Source of the DNA: Porphyrobacter sp.
GTDB lineage: Bacteria; Pseudomonadota; Alphaproteobacteria; Sphingomonadales; Sphingomonadaceae
NCBI GenBank assembly: GCA_017744315.1
Contig: JAGIBN010000006.1
Coordinates: forward strand, 124,001-188,000
DNA: 64,000 nt
Direction: 5' to 3'
Part shown: in pieces, positions 18,186 through 26,143 of the stretch
Position numbering within the stretch: position 1 is the stretch's first letter
How the letters are laid out: every line of letters begins with the position of its first letter
Program-made: the position numbers and the translations under genes
The notes under the pieces: model-generated
What the model saw: the letters and a program-made list of their open reading frames with translations, nothing else
Told to the model about the DNA's origin: nothing
Databases searched by the model: none

Positions 18186-19211
18186 TCAAGCCGGATCGAT
18201 GTGGAAGATGCGTTCGGCGTTGCCGTGGCACAAGGCGTGGCGCTCTTCATCGGTGCATTCGAAGGCGTTGATGAAATCGACCGCCGGTTTCATCGGCTGG
18301 TAGGGATAGTCGATCGCCCACATCACGTTCTGCACGCCCAGCTTGTCGATCGCATAGCGCAGCGCGAGCGGGTCCTCGACGCCGCTGGTGGTGATGACGA
18401 AGTTGTCCTGGAAGTACTCCGCCATCGAGCGCCCGGTCTTCTTCGCCCGGCCGACGACTTGCGCGCGGCTGTTCATGAAGTTGATGCGCCAGAGCCAGAA
18501 CGGCACCGCTTCTCCCATGTGGCCGATGCAGATCTTGAGCTTGGGGAAATGGTCGAACACCCCGCCCGCCATCATCCGCACCGCATGGGTTCCGACTTCG
18601 ACGCCGTAGCCCCACATGGCGCTGTCCATGCCATAGTCCTGCAGCGGACCCTTGAGGGTATCGCTGGCCGCGCGCGGGTGGATGTAGATGCACCGGTCGA
18701 GCGCCTCGGCCGCTTCGAGGATCGGCCAGAACTTGGGATCGTCGAGGTATTCGCCGTTGGTGTGGCTGTTGATCATGAAGCCATTGAGGCCGAGCTCCTT
18801 GATCGCCCGCTCCATCTCCTTGGCCGCGCGCTTGGGGCTATGCGGCGCGAAGCTGGCGAGGCCGGCGAAACGCGTCGGGTACTTGCGGCAGACTTCGGCT
18901 AGGCGGTCGTTCGCGAGCGAGGCCAGTTCCATCGCGGTGTCGGCATCGAACATCTGCACGCCCGGCGCGGTCAACGCGAGCAGGTGCATGTCGACGTCGA
19001 ATTCGTCCATCTGCGGCAGGCGGTGCTCTTCGATGTCCTTGAGGCCGCTGAGGAAGTCGAGCTTGCCGTAGCCCGAGGTGTCGGTCGGCGCGTCGTAGAT
19101 GCCTTTCACCAGCAGCTTGTCGAGGCTCTGAGTCGGGCCATTGGCGGTCTTGCGCAGTTCCTCCGCGACTTCGGGGATCGACCAGGCTTCCTCGGTGGCA
19201 ATCAGGCGCAA
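18186..19211 (-). CDS. Amidohydrolase, LigW/gamma-resorcylate decarboxylase type
   Basis: A 341-residue metal-dependent amidohydrolase (COG2159 type). Start is TTG at 19211, after GAGGAG. Like LigW (5-carboxyvanillate decarboxylase) it begins LIATEEA, with Glu in place of the first His metal ligand pair, and retains IYIHP, IGHMGE, the metal Asp in WAIDYPYQP and NAERIF. The DYPYQ form matches LigW/LigW2 rather than the DWPF form of gamma-resorcylate decarboxylases. A non-oxidative aryl decarboxylase or a ring/side-chain hydrolase is likely, and a hydroxybenzoate-type acid is the natural guess for the substrate. Sits between an SLC13-type transporter and a CoA-transferase. Confidence 0.85.
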   Translation of the reverse strand: MRLIATEEAWSIPEVAEELRKTANGPTQSLDKLLVKGIYDAPTDTSGYGKLDFLSGLKDIEEHRLPQMDEFDVDMHLLALTAPGVQMFDADTAMELASLANDRLAEVCRKYPTRFAGLASFAPHSPKRAAKEMERAIKELGLNGFMINSHTNGEYLDDPKFWPILEAAEALDRCIYIHPRAASDTLKGPLQDYGMDSAMWGYGVEVGTHAVRMMAGGVFDHFPKLKICIGHMGEAVPFWLWRINFMNSRAQVVGRAKKTGRSMAEYFQDNFVITTSGVEDPLALRYAIDKLGVQNVMWAIDYPYQPMKPAVDFINAFECTDEERHALCHGNAERIFHIDPA

Positions 19212-19288
19212 TGCGGCTCTCCTCTTATGTGTTTGGCGGCAAGGTATGACGCAAAGTCGCGGCCGGGCAAGGGGCTGCGGTCGAGCTG

Positions 19289-21112
19289 TCAGAAAGGCAG
19301 GATGATCGGGACCAGCAGCACGGTCACGACCAGCACGATCAGCGTCAGCGGAATGCCGATCCGTACGAAGTCTCCGAAGCGATAGTTGCCCGGCCCGACC
19401 ACCAGCATGTTCACCGGCGAGGACACCGGCGTGATGAACGCGGCCGAGGCGGCGAGCGCCACGGTCATGGCGAGCGGATAAGGCGAGACGTCCAGCGCCT
19501 GTGCCATGGCAATCGCGATCGGCGCCATCAGCACAGCCGTCGCGGTGTTGGAGATGAACAGGCCGAGCACCGAAGTGACGACGAACAGGATCACCAGGAC
19601 CAGCGTCAGCGAACCAGAACTGACGACCGACAGCAACCATTCGGCCGCGATCTCGGTAGCGCCGACAGCCTCCAGCGCGATCGAAAACGGCAACATGCCG
19701 ACGATCAGCACCAGCGTCTTCCAGTGGATCGATTCGTAGGCGGAGTTCATGTCGATGCAGCGGGTAAGCCCGAACAGCAGGCATCCAATCAGGGCGGCGA
19801 GGACATTGGGCACGAAATTGGTCGCCAGCAGGAACACGGTCAGCGCCAGGATCGCCACGGCATAAGGCGCGCGCGAGGCCTCAGGTACTGCGTCCTCGAC
19901 TTCGACCGGCGTGTTGAGGACGATCAGTTCGTCCGAATGAATTGGCAAGTGGTCGATCGCGCGCCACGGACCGATGACCAGCAGCGTGTCGCCGGCGCGG
20001 AGGACCACATCCGCTACAAGTCCATCGAGCACTTCCCGCGCACGGCGGATGCCGACCACCGAGAGATCATGCTCAGTGCGGAAACCGCTTGTTACAACGG
20101 TCTTTCCCACGAGCTCGGAATCGGGAGAGAGCAGCACTTCGGCCATGCCGATCTCCTGGCTGCGATCGCCGAAATAGGGCGCCGCCAGGGGAAGCTGGTG
20201 GAACCTGTAGAGGCCCTGCAACTCGTCGAGGTCGATATCGGGGCGGACCATGTCGATCATCACGACATCCCCAGCCTCCAGCCTGAACTGCGGATAGGGG
20301 CGCAGCAGCTCGCGGGTGAACACCTTGGTCCGCTCGATCGCGACAATATTGATCCCTGCGCTGCCGCGGAGATTGAACTCGTTCAGCGCGCGCCCGATCA
20401 GCGGCGAGCCGTCCTCGACCAGGAAGCGGTATTCGCGGCCCTCCAATCCATAGGTCTCGACAAAATCGCTGAGCGTGCGGCGCCCGGAGATTTCGGCCGT
20501 TACCGTCTCACCCCCAAGGAAACGCCGGGCCACGAGCATGTAGGCGACCGCCAGAACAAGCAGTGGAATGCCGAAAGGCGTAAAGTCGAAGAACCCGAAG
20601 CCGGGGAAGCCATGCCGCTGCAGCTCTGCATGGATCACCAAGTTGGGCGCGGTCGCGACCAGGGTCATCATCCCGCTGAGCAGGGCCGCGACCGACAGCG
20701 GCATCATCAACCGCCCTGCCGGGATGCGAGCGTTCCGCGCGACACGTAGGACAATCGGCACGAAGATCGCCACGACGCCGGTCGAACTCATAAATGAACC
20801 GAGGCCCGCCACCACGACCATCAGCAGCACGATCAGCTTCGACTCGCTGCTGCCCGAGCGCATGACCAGCCAATCGCCGAGCGCCTTGGCCACACCGGTG
20901 CGGACCAGCGCCTCCCCCACCACGAACAGCGCGGCTATGAGGATGATGTTGGGATCTGCGAACCCGGCCAGCGCCTGATCGACGGTAATGATCCCTGAAA
21001 GCGGCAGCGCCACGATCATCAGCAGCGCGACCGCGTCCATCCTCGGCCGCCCGATCGCAAACATGACAATGGCCGCGAAGAGCAGGGCCAGGACGATGTA
21101 GAGATCGGACAT
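19289..21112 (-). CDS. SLC13/DASS-type anion transporter with TrkA-C domains
   Basis: A 607-residue inner-membrane transporter with about 10-12 helices arranged as two halves around a cytoplasmic insert of two TrkA-C (RCK-C) domains (about residues 200-370; YGLEGREYRFLVEDGSPLIGRAL and DSELVGKTVVTSGFR). The SSTGVVAIFVP and ISNTATAVLMAPIAIAMA hairpin motifs are the substrate/sodium-binding signatures of the family. It probably imports a di- or monocarboxylate or sulfonate. The position inside the amidohydrolase operon suggests the substrate is an acid degraded by this module. Confidence 0.88.
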   Translation of the reverse strand: MSDLYIVLALLFAAIVMFAIGRPRMDAVALLMIVALPLSGIITVDQALAGFADPNIILIAALFVVGEALVRTGVAKALGDWLVMRSGSSESKLIVLLMVVVAGLGSFMSSTGVVAIFVPIVLRVARNARIPAGRLMMPLSVAALLSGMMTLVATAPNLVIHAELQRHGFPGFGFFDFTPFGIPLLVLAVAYMLVARRFLGGETVTAEISGRRTLSDFVETYGLEGREYRFLVEDGSPLIGRALNEFNLRGSAGINIVAIERTKVFTRELLRPYPQFRLEAGDVVMIDMVRPDIDLDELQGLYRFHQLPLAAPYFGDRSQEIGMAEVLLSPDSELVGKTVVTSGFRTEHDLSVVGIRRAREVLDGLVADVVLRAGDTLLVIGPWRAIDHLPIHSDELIVLNTPVEVEDAVPEASRAPYAVAILALTVFLLATNFVPNVLAALIGCLLFGLTRCIDMNSAYESIHWKTLVLIVGMLPFSIALEAVGATEIAAEWLLSVVSSGSLTLVLVILFVVTSVLGLFISNTATAVLMAPIAIAMAQALDVSPYPLAMTVALAASAAFITPVSSPVNMLVVGPGNYRFGDFVRIGIPLTLIVLVVTVLLVPIILPF

Positions 21113-21165
21113 CTTACCCCCGTCTACAGCAGCCTGAACCTACAGGGGCGCCGGTCCGGCGCGAG

Positions 21166-23055
21166 TCATTTCTCCGCTCTCCTCCCATCCGACCACGTAA
21201 GCCGCGTCTCAGGCTCGCGACCGCTTACCGGATTGGCGAAGTGGAAGCCCATCGGCGCGATGCGCGGATAGGGCGCAAAGGTTTCCCCGCGCAGGGGCGC
21301 GTCGGGGCCGAAGGCTGCGAGTTGCTCGGCCGTCGGGGCGAAGCGCTTGCTTGCCTCAGGGTCGATGCCCGTCCAGCCGGTGGCGTAGTCGGCCAGCCAG
21401 ACGTAATCGAGGTCCATCCCGTGGATCCGCCAGACCCCGTCCTCCTTGACCACCTGGTTTTCGTAGATCCCGCCGATCCAGCTTCCCGGCGCGGTCGAGG
21501 AGCTGTTGAACTGCATCAGCCGCGTGCGGACGAAGGCGCGGCTGCCATCGCCATAGACGCTGACGAAAGGCTGGGTCTTCTGGTGGATCGCCTGAAACGC
21601 ATCGTTCGGTCCGCCCTCGCCATAGCGCTGGATCAGGCTCTTGAGCACATGGTCCTTGCCGATGAACGTGCCGATGTAGCTCAGTTCCTTCCACCCATCG
21701 CGGGCGAAGAGGTCGGCAGTGTTCCGCCAGGCGAACTGGTCGATGTAATAGCCATAGGCGTTGGAGACGTTCTCCGCCCCATCGAAAGCCTCGGCCATCT
21801 CGAGCGCGTTGGCGGTTATCGTCACCTGGCCACCGGGCTCGCGCGCCGGGAAGATCACGCCCGGCGGCAGCTGCTGCATGGCGAAGGCGTGTTCTGGATA
21901 GGACAAGTCCACCGGCTGCGGTGGGCCGTCGGGCCACTGGCTCTCTCCGATCGGCATGGCCGCGGGGAGCGGATGCGCCCAACCCTGTTTGTAGTTCGCC
22001 CGCATCAGCGGCCGGATATGCAGCTGGGCGATGCGCCAATGACCGCGCTCGTCGGCCCGGAGGAGGAAGGTGTCGATCGCGGCCGACCAGTAGCCCTCGC
22101 CGCCGTGCTGGCCTGTCATGCCCAACTCGACGACGCGAACGAGCGCCGTGGAGCCATCGTCCGAAACATTGACCAGCGGCATCAGCAGCGGCCGGTCGTT
22201 CAGCTCTCCCGGATCGAGCCCCGGTTCGCCGAACCGGCTGAGGAACTTCCGTACGCCCGCCGTGCCGTTGTAAACGCCCTGCCCCGCCACATCGATCTGG
22301 CAGTCAGCGGCGAACAGGTCGGCGATGTCATCGTACATCCCGCGGTCGAGATAATAGCCGAAGGCGTTGGCGAGGTTCTGCGCCGTGCCCTGACGCAACA
22401 GAAGCGAGGCCTCCCGCGCAAGTTCGTCACCCGGGCGCGGCCGTTCGGCCTCGCGGTCGGGCAGGATCACGCCTGCCTCATCTGGCGTGTAGTGATAGGG
22501 CGCGCGTTCGAGCGTGGCGGCGTCATGACGCCAGCCGCCCTCGTAGGGACCAACAAAGTTCAGGTAGGGCCGGATGAAGGCGATGCGCCAGCCGTCGCGG
22601 GTCTTGTGGTATTCGATGACATCGGTGGTGCCGCGCCATTCGGCGGACTTCCCCGCCTCTCCGGTCAGCGCGATCTGGTGCCAGCGGCCGATCGCCCTGT
22701 CGCCCATGGCGGAGAGCGTGATCACCGGGCTGATCCAGACCCGCAAGTTGAGCCGGCCCGCGGGCATTCCGTCGACCCCCTGCCCCATGCGTTCGCGCAG
22801 CCACTGTTCTACCGCCTCGCGACCAGGGGTGTTGCCGCCGGGCAGGACCATCTCGAGATAGTCGGTGCCGAGCGCGGCCATGCCCTTCCAGTCGCCGGCC
22901 ATGGCGCGATAGCCCCATTCGGCCTGGAGCCGCTTGATCTCGCGGATCGAGCGGAGGTCCTCGACCTTGGCGGTCTCGCGCGCCAGGTCGTCCTGGGCGT
23001 GGGCCACCGGGGTGAACAGCAGGACGGCGAGCGCGAGGAGCAAACGGCGGATCAT
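21166..23055 (-). CDS. Secreted protein with three tandem NTF2/SnoaL-like domains
   Basis: A 629-residue protein with a signal peptide (LLLALAVLLFTPVAHA, cleavage near 20). Three SnoaL-like units follow one another: about 30-165 (IKRLQAEWGYRAMAGDWKGMAAL), 205-340 (NLANAFGYYLDRGMYDDIADLF) and 400-560 (NVSNAYGYYIDQFAWRNTADLF). Each has the helix 'AYGYYxD...W...ADLF' and a late strand IHGMDLDYVW-type. The C-terminal motif HFANPVSGREP recurs in the three secreted proteins at 48470-50693. ATG 23055 overlaps the stop of the upstream gene (ATGA). Members of the fold bind or isomerise small hydrophobic ligands; the role here is unknown. Confidence 0.82.
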   Translation of the reverse strand: MIRRLLLALAVLLFTPVAHAQDDLARETAKVEDLRSIREIKRLQAEWGYRAMAGDWKGMAALGTDYLEMVLPGGNTPGREAVEQWLRERMGQGVDGMPAGRLNLRVWISPVITLSAMGDRAIGRWHQIALTGEAGKSAEWRGTTDVIEYHKTRDGWRIAFIRPYLNFVGPYEGGWRHDAATLERAPYHYTPDEAGVILPDREAERPRPGDELAREASLLLRQGTAQNLANAFGYYLDRGMYDDIADLFAADCQIDVAGQGVYNGTAGVRKFLSRFGEPGLDPGELNDRPLLMPLVNVSDDGSTALVRVVELGMTGQHGGEGYWSAAIDTFLLRADERGHWRIAQLHIRPLMRANYKQGWAHPLPAAMPIGESQWPDGPPQPVDLSYPEHAFAMQQLPPGVIFPAREPGGQVTITANALEMAEAFDGAENVSNAYGYYIDQFAWRNTADLFARDGWKELSYIGTFIGKDHVLKSLIQRYGEGGPNDAFQAIHQKTQPFVSVYGDGSRAFVRTRLMQFNSSSTAPGSWIGGIYENQVVKEDGVWRIHGMDLDYVWLADYATGWTGIDPEASKRFAPTAEQLAAFGPDAPLRGETFAPYPRIAPMGFHFANPVSGREPETRLTWSDGRRAEK

Positions 23056-24035
23056 TGCCCCGCTCCCAGCGCCAGCGCCTCTTGAAAAACGCTCATGTCG
23101 ATCAACTTCGCCAGCTCCTCTCGGCCCCGCGCCGGGCGATTGTCGCGCCGGGCGAGCCATTGTTCCTCCAGCACCAGCACATCGAGCAGGTCGGGCGGGA
23201 AATTCGCGTTGAAGCGGTGGTGCTTCCAGCTGTCCTCGACATCGTCTGCCGAAAACCCGCCGGCCTCGACCACCAGCCGCTTGGCCTTGTCCGGTGACGC
23301 GTTCATCGCCGCCGTCGCGTCGATCACCGAGCGGACGAAGCGGACGATCTTCGCGCGCTTTGCCGGGTCCGCGAGATTGGCCGCGGTGGTGTTGAGGTTG
23401 AACAGCTCGCGGTAGACGCCGTCGCCGTGGAACTCGATCAGGTCAGCGCCAAGGACCTGCGCGGAATTCTCGCTCTCCGGCTCCCAGATCACCACCGCGT
23501 CGACCTCGCCCTTGCGCAAGGCTTCGGTCATGGCCGAGAGCGGCGAGATCGGCACCGCCACGATATCGTCGAAGCTCAATCCTTCCTTCGCCAGCATGCG
23601 ATGGAGGAAATAGCCCGAGCTGGTCTGCGCGATGGTGGCGACGCGCTTGCCCTTGAGGTCGGCCACGCTCGCGATCCCCGCCGAGCGCCGGGCGACGATG
23701 CGGTAGAGCCCCTCGCTGACGTTGAGGATGATGCGCAAGTCCGGGTGGCGGACCGAATAGCGCAGGGCCTGGGTCTCGGCATGGGTCGCGACATCGGCCA
23801 CGCCGTCCTCGCCGAAGCCCGGCACGATCGGTTCGCCGACCAGGTTGGGGATGCCGCCCATCTTCACCGTGGCGACGCCAGGGTAGAACGCGTCCGCGGC
23901 GTAGAGCACGGGGGCGATCTCGAACGTCTGCATGTTGCCGTGAATGGCGATGGGGCCGGGCGTTGGTTGGGCCGACAGCGGCGCGGCAAGGGCCAGGATC
24001 AGGCCGCCCAACAGCACGCGTATCGCGTTCATCAT
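23052..24035 (-). CDS. NitT/TauT-type (SsuA/THI5-like) periplasmic substrate-binding protein
   Basis: A 327-residue binding protein with a signal peptide (RVLLGGLILALAAPLSAQ). The two-lobe pattern is clear: GNMQTFEIAPVLYAADAFYPGVATVKMGG, then SVADLKGKRVATIAQTSSGYFLHRMLA and EALRKGEVDAVVIWEPESENSAQ. It resembles sulfonate/nitrate/pyrimidine-precursor binding proteins, but no ABC permease or ATPase lies nearby. It is the first gene of the minus-strand operon, coupled to the triple NTF2-like gene. Start is one of two adjacent ATG codons after GGGGAGGGGG; an in-frame ATG at 24155 would add 40 residues before the signal peptide and runs through a repeat. Confidence 0.85.
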   Translation of the reverse strand: MMNAIRVLLGGLILALAAPLSAQPTPGPIAIHGNMQTFEIAPVLYAADAFYPGVATVKMGGIPNLVGEPIVPGFGEDGVADVATHAETQALRYSVRHPDLRIILNVSEGLYRIVARRSAGIASVADLKGKRVATIAQTSSGYFLHRMLAKEGLSFDDIVAVPISPLSAMTEALRKGEVDAVVIWEPESENSAQVLGADLIEFHGDGVYRELFNLNTTAANLADPAKRAKIVRFVRSVIDATAAMNASPDKAKRLVVEAGGFSADDVEDSWKHHRFNANFPPDLLDVLVLEEQWLARRDNRPARGREELAKLIDMSVFQEALALGAGQ

Positions 24036-24045
24036 CCCCCTCCCC

Positions 24046-24080
24046 GTTCGTTCGGAGCTTGTCGAAGGCTCACCACGAAC
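24046..24080. repeat. Sphingomonad dispersed repeat (GAGCTTGTCGAAGG type)
   Basis: GTTCG...GAGCTTGTCGAAGG...CACGAAC lies 11 bp upstream of the binding-protein start. The outer GTTCG/CGAAC ends pair. This core recurs widely between genes in sphingomonad genomes, as I recall. It sits in what should be the leader of the operon. Confidence 0.6.
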
Positions 24081-24272
24081 GCGAGGTGTAGCGGCTGGAG
24101 CCGGGCGGACAATAGGGCGCGCAGTAGGGCCCGACGCGGGTGACGCGTTGTTCATGGGATTCTCCGTCGATTTGTGAGGGAGCGATTGGTGCGTGGGGCA
24201 CCATCGCGATGTTCGCGGTTTGTGCCATTCTAGCGTTGCGATGTCAAGTTGTTTTGCCGATTTGGTTATTTG

Positions 24273-24424
24273 AAATCCTCCCCAGAACGGGGAGGGGGAC
24301 CATGCGCCGCATGGTGGAGAGGCACCGTCGGGTCGCTCTACCCCTCAAGGTTGGGAATACTCGCACGTGCCCCTCCACCCCCGACTGCGTCGGCGGTCCC
24401 CCTCCCCGTGTCGGGGAGGAACCT
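24273..24424. repeat. Long palindromic intergenic repeat (copy B)
   Basis: About 150 bp starting AAATCCTCCCCAGAACGGGG and ending CGGGGAGGA, with inner blocks GGTGGAGAGGCACC and TGCCCCTCCACCCCC. The central GGTTGGGAATACTCGCACG block is almost identical to that of copy C at 25428. The two copies flank the AraC-family gene. Confidence 0.75.
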
Positions 24425-24459
24425 TGCCCCTTGGCCCCGCGCGTCGTAGCCTCCGCCCC

Positions 24460-25425
24460 ATGACCCCGTCCCTCCCCTCCGACGATGCCAGCTGGACGTC
24501 CGCGGGTCTCGCCCGGCGCGAGGCGGTGCGCGAGTGGCAGGAGTGGGCCGCCCGCACGATCGCGCCGATCGACGTCTGCGTGTTCGACACCGACAGCTTC
24601 GCCGCGCGCTGGTCGAGCCACGGCGTGGGCCAGCTGCGCCTATTGCGGCTGGAGGCCCCGGCGCAGCGAGTCGTCCACTGCGGCAACGAGGGTAATGCGG
24701 GGAAAGCCACCCCCTCCATCCAGCTCGTCTATGCCCGCAGCGGCGCGCTCAAGACGCGGATGGGCGGCAAGCGCTTCACCGTGCAGCCGGGCGAGTTCGT
24801 GCTGCTCGACAACACCCGTTTCTACCAGATGGAAATGGACACCGCGCACGAGGCAGTGGACCTGATGATGCCGCTCGGCTGGCTCGACCGCTACCTGCCC
24901 GATCCCGGCGCTTTGCTAGGGCGGCCGGTGAGTGCCCGCGAAGGTTGGGGCGCGCCCCTCGGCAGCCTGCTGGAGACCATGGCCGAGGGGATCGACCAAA
25001 CGCCGCTTCCGCGCCCGATGATCGCCGAACAGGTCGGCGCCCTGCTGACCCTCGCCACCGGCTTCCACGAGCCCACCACCGAAAGCCGCCACCGCGGCCA
25101 GCTCGCCCGGCAGATCCTGCGCCGGATCGAAACCGACTTCGCCGACCCCGACCTCTCGCCCGAGGGGCTGGCGGCGGAGCTCGGCATCTCCAAGCGCTAC
25201 CTGCAAACGCTGCTGGCGGGCAGCGGCACCAGTTTCGTGCAGGAACTCACCGCCACCCGCCTCGACCGCGCGAGCGACATGCTGACCGACCCGCGCGCCG
25301 CCGGGCTGAGCGTGGGCGAGATCGCGTTCCGCTGTGGGTTCCTCGACCCTGGGTATTTCGCGCGGGCCTTCCGCAAGCGGTTTGGCCGCACACCGAGCGA
25401 GTGGCGCGCGGCGGTGCTGGGCTAG
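24460..25425 (+). CDS. AraC-family transcriptional regulator
   Basis: A 321-residue regulator with an N-terminal cupin-like sensing domain (VYARSGALKTRMGGKRFTVQPGEFVLLDNTRFYQME, about 80-135) and a C-terminal double helix-turn-helix (LSPEGLAAELGISKRYLQTLLAGSG, about 224-250; FRCGFLDPGYFARAFRKRFGRTPSEWR at the end). It is divergent from the substrate-binding-protein operon (24035 leftward) and is its most likely activator. The ATG at 24460 is chosen because sequence upstream is repeat DNA. It is flanked by nearly identical repeats on both sides. Confidence 0.9.
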   Translation: MTPSLPSDDASWTSAGLARREAVREWQEWAARTIAPIDVCVFDTDSFAARWSSHGVGQLRLLRLEAPAQRVVHCGNEGNAGKATPSIQLVYARSGALKTRMGGKRFTVQPGEFVLLDNTRFYQMEMDTAHEAVDLMMPLGWLDRYLPDPGALLGRPVSAREGWGAPLGSLLETMAEGIDQTPLPRPMIAEQVGALLTLATGFHEPTTESRHRGQLARQILRRIETDFADPDLSPEGLAAELGISKRYLQTLLAGSGTSFVQELTATRLDRASDMLTDPRAAGLSVGEIAFRCGFLDPGYFARAFRKRFGRTPSEWRAAVLG

Positions 25426-25427
25426 CT

Positions 25428-25578
25428 CAATCCTCCCCGGCCCGGGGAGGGGGACCATGCGCAGCATGGTGGAGGGGCACCCTCGGATCGCTCTACCTCT
25501 CGAGGTTGGGAATACTCGCACGTGCCCCTCCACCCCCGACGACGTCGGCGGTCCCCCTCCCCGCGCCGGGGAGGATTT
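25428..25578. repeat. Long palindromic intergenic repeat (copy C)
   Basis: About 150 bp from CAATCCTCCCCGGCC to CGCCGGGGAGGATTT, with GGTGGAGGGGCACCC and TGCCCCTCCACCCCC arms. It is more than 80% identical by eye to copy B on the other side of the AraC gene. The two outer ends pair to form one long cruciform. Confidence 0.75.
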
Positions 25579-25667
25579 CGCCCATCGTCAAACCCCTCCC
25601 GCACCCTCAGCTGTACCCTCCCCTTCACCCCTGCTAAGCAAAGCCAGCCGGAGAAGGAGCCCCCCGA

Positions 25668-25991
25668 ATGCCCGACACCGCCGCCGCGAAAGCCCGCCTT
25701 CAAGCCCAACTCACCGAGCTTCAAGGCCGTCTCGACCGCATCGAAACCGACCTCGCCGAGCCACTCAATCCCGACTTGCCCGAGCAAGCGACCGAGATGC
25801 AGGACGACGACTCGCTCGGCGGCCAGGCCGAACTCGCCGCTCGCGAAATCGCCTCGATCGGGCGCGCGCTGGAGCGGATCGAGGAAGGGACTTACGGCGT
25901 CTGCGTCCAATGCGGCGCGAATATCGCGGAGGGCCGCCTAGAAGCCCGGCCCGAAGCGGCGCTGTGCATCGATTGCGCCAGGGCGCAGTAG
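25668..25991 (+). CDS. DksA/TraR C4-type zinc finger protein
   Basis: A 107-residue protein of the DksA/TraR family: a coiled-coil N-terminal half (KARLQAQLTELQGRLDRIETDL), acidic coiled-coil tip region (QDDDSLGGQAEL) and a C4 zinc finger (CVQC...CIDC). These proteins enter the RNA polymerase secondary channel and alter transcription, often with ppGpp. It is shorter than DksA (about 140-150). AAGGAG precedes the ATG. It is an accessory paralogue rather than the main DksA. Confidence 0.9.
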   Translation: MPDTAAAKARLQAQLTELQGRLDRIETDLAEPLNPDLPEQATEMQDDDSLGGQAELAAREIASIGRALERIEEGTYGVCVQCGANIAEGRLEARPEAALCIDCARAQ

Positions 25992-26007
25992 GACGCGCCC
26001 ACTGCGC
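25983..26007 (+). terminator. Possible terminator overlapping the DksA-like stop codon
   Basis: GCGCAGT and ACTGCGC pair around an 11-nt loop, followed by GTTTGT. The stem begins inside the last codons of the gene. The T-tract is poor, so this is a weak call. Confidence 0.35.
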
Positions 26008-26083
26008 GTTTGTCCCACCCCTCATGCGCGGGAATCCTCACATTCAGTTGCGGGCAAAGGTTAGACCTGCAAGCCTAGGATGA

Positions 26084-26118
26084 TGCCCGCATCCTGAGAC
26101 CGCAAAGGTCCGCGGGCA
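26084..26118 (+). promoter_or_regulatory. Nested hairpin in the leader of the kinase-carboxylase operon
   Basis: TGCCCGC (26084-26090) pairs perfectly with GCGGGCA (26112-26118). Inside it, GACC (26098-26101) pairs with GGTC (26107-26110). The element ends 26 bp before the first gene of the operon and just before its GAGAGAGG ribosome binding site. It may be an operator or an mRNA leader structure controlling entry into this operon. No further promoter elements could be assigned with confidence. Confidence 0.4.
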
Positions 26119-26143
26119 CTTCTGCGAGAGAGGTTTGCCCACG

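Noticed and set aside
21241..23085. 614-residue plus-strand frame opposite the triple NTF2-like gene
   Set aside because: Antisense frame without signal or motif; the minus-strand gene has a signal peptide and three repeated domains.
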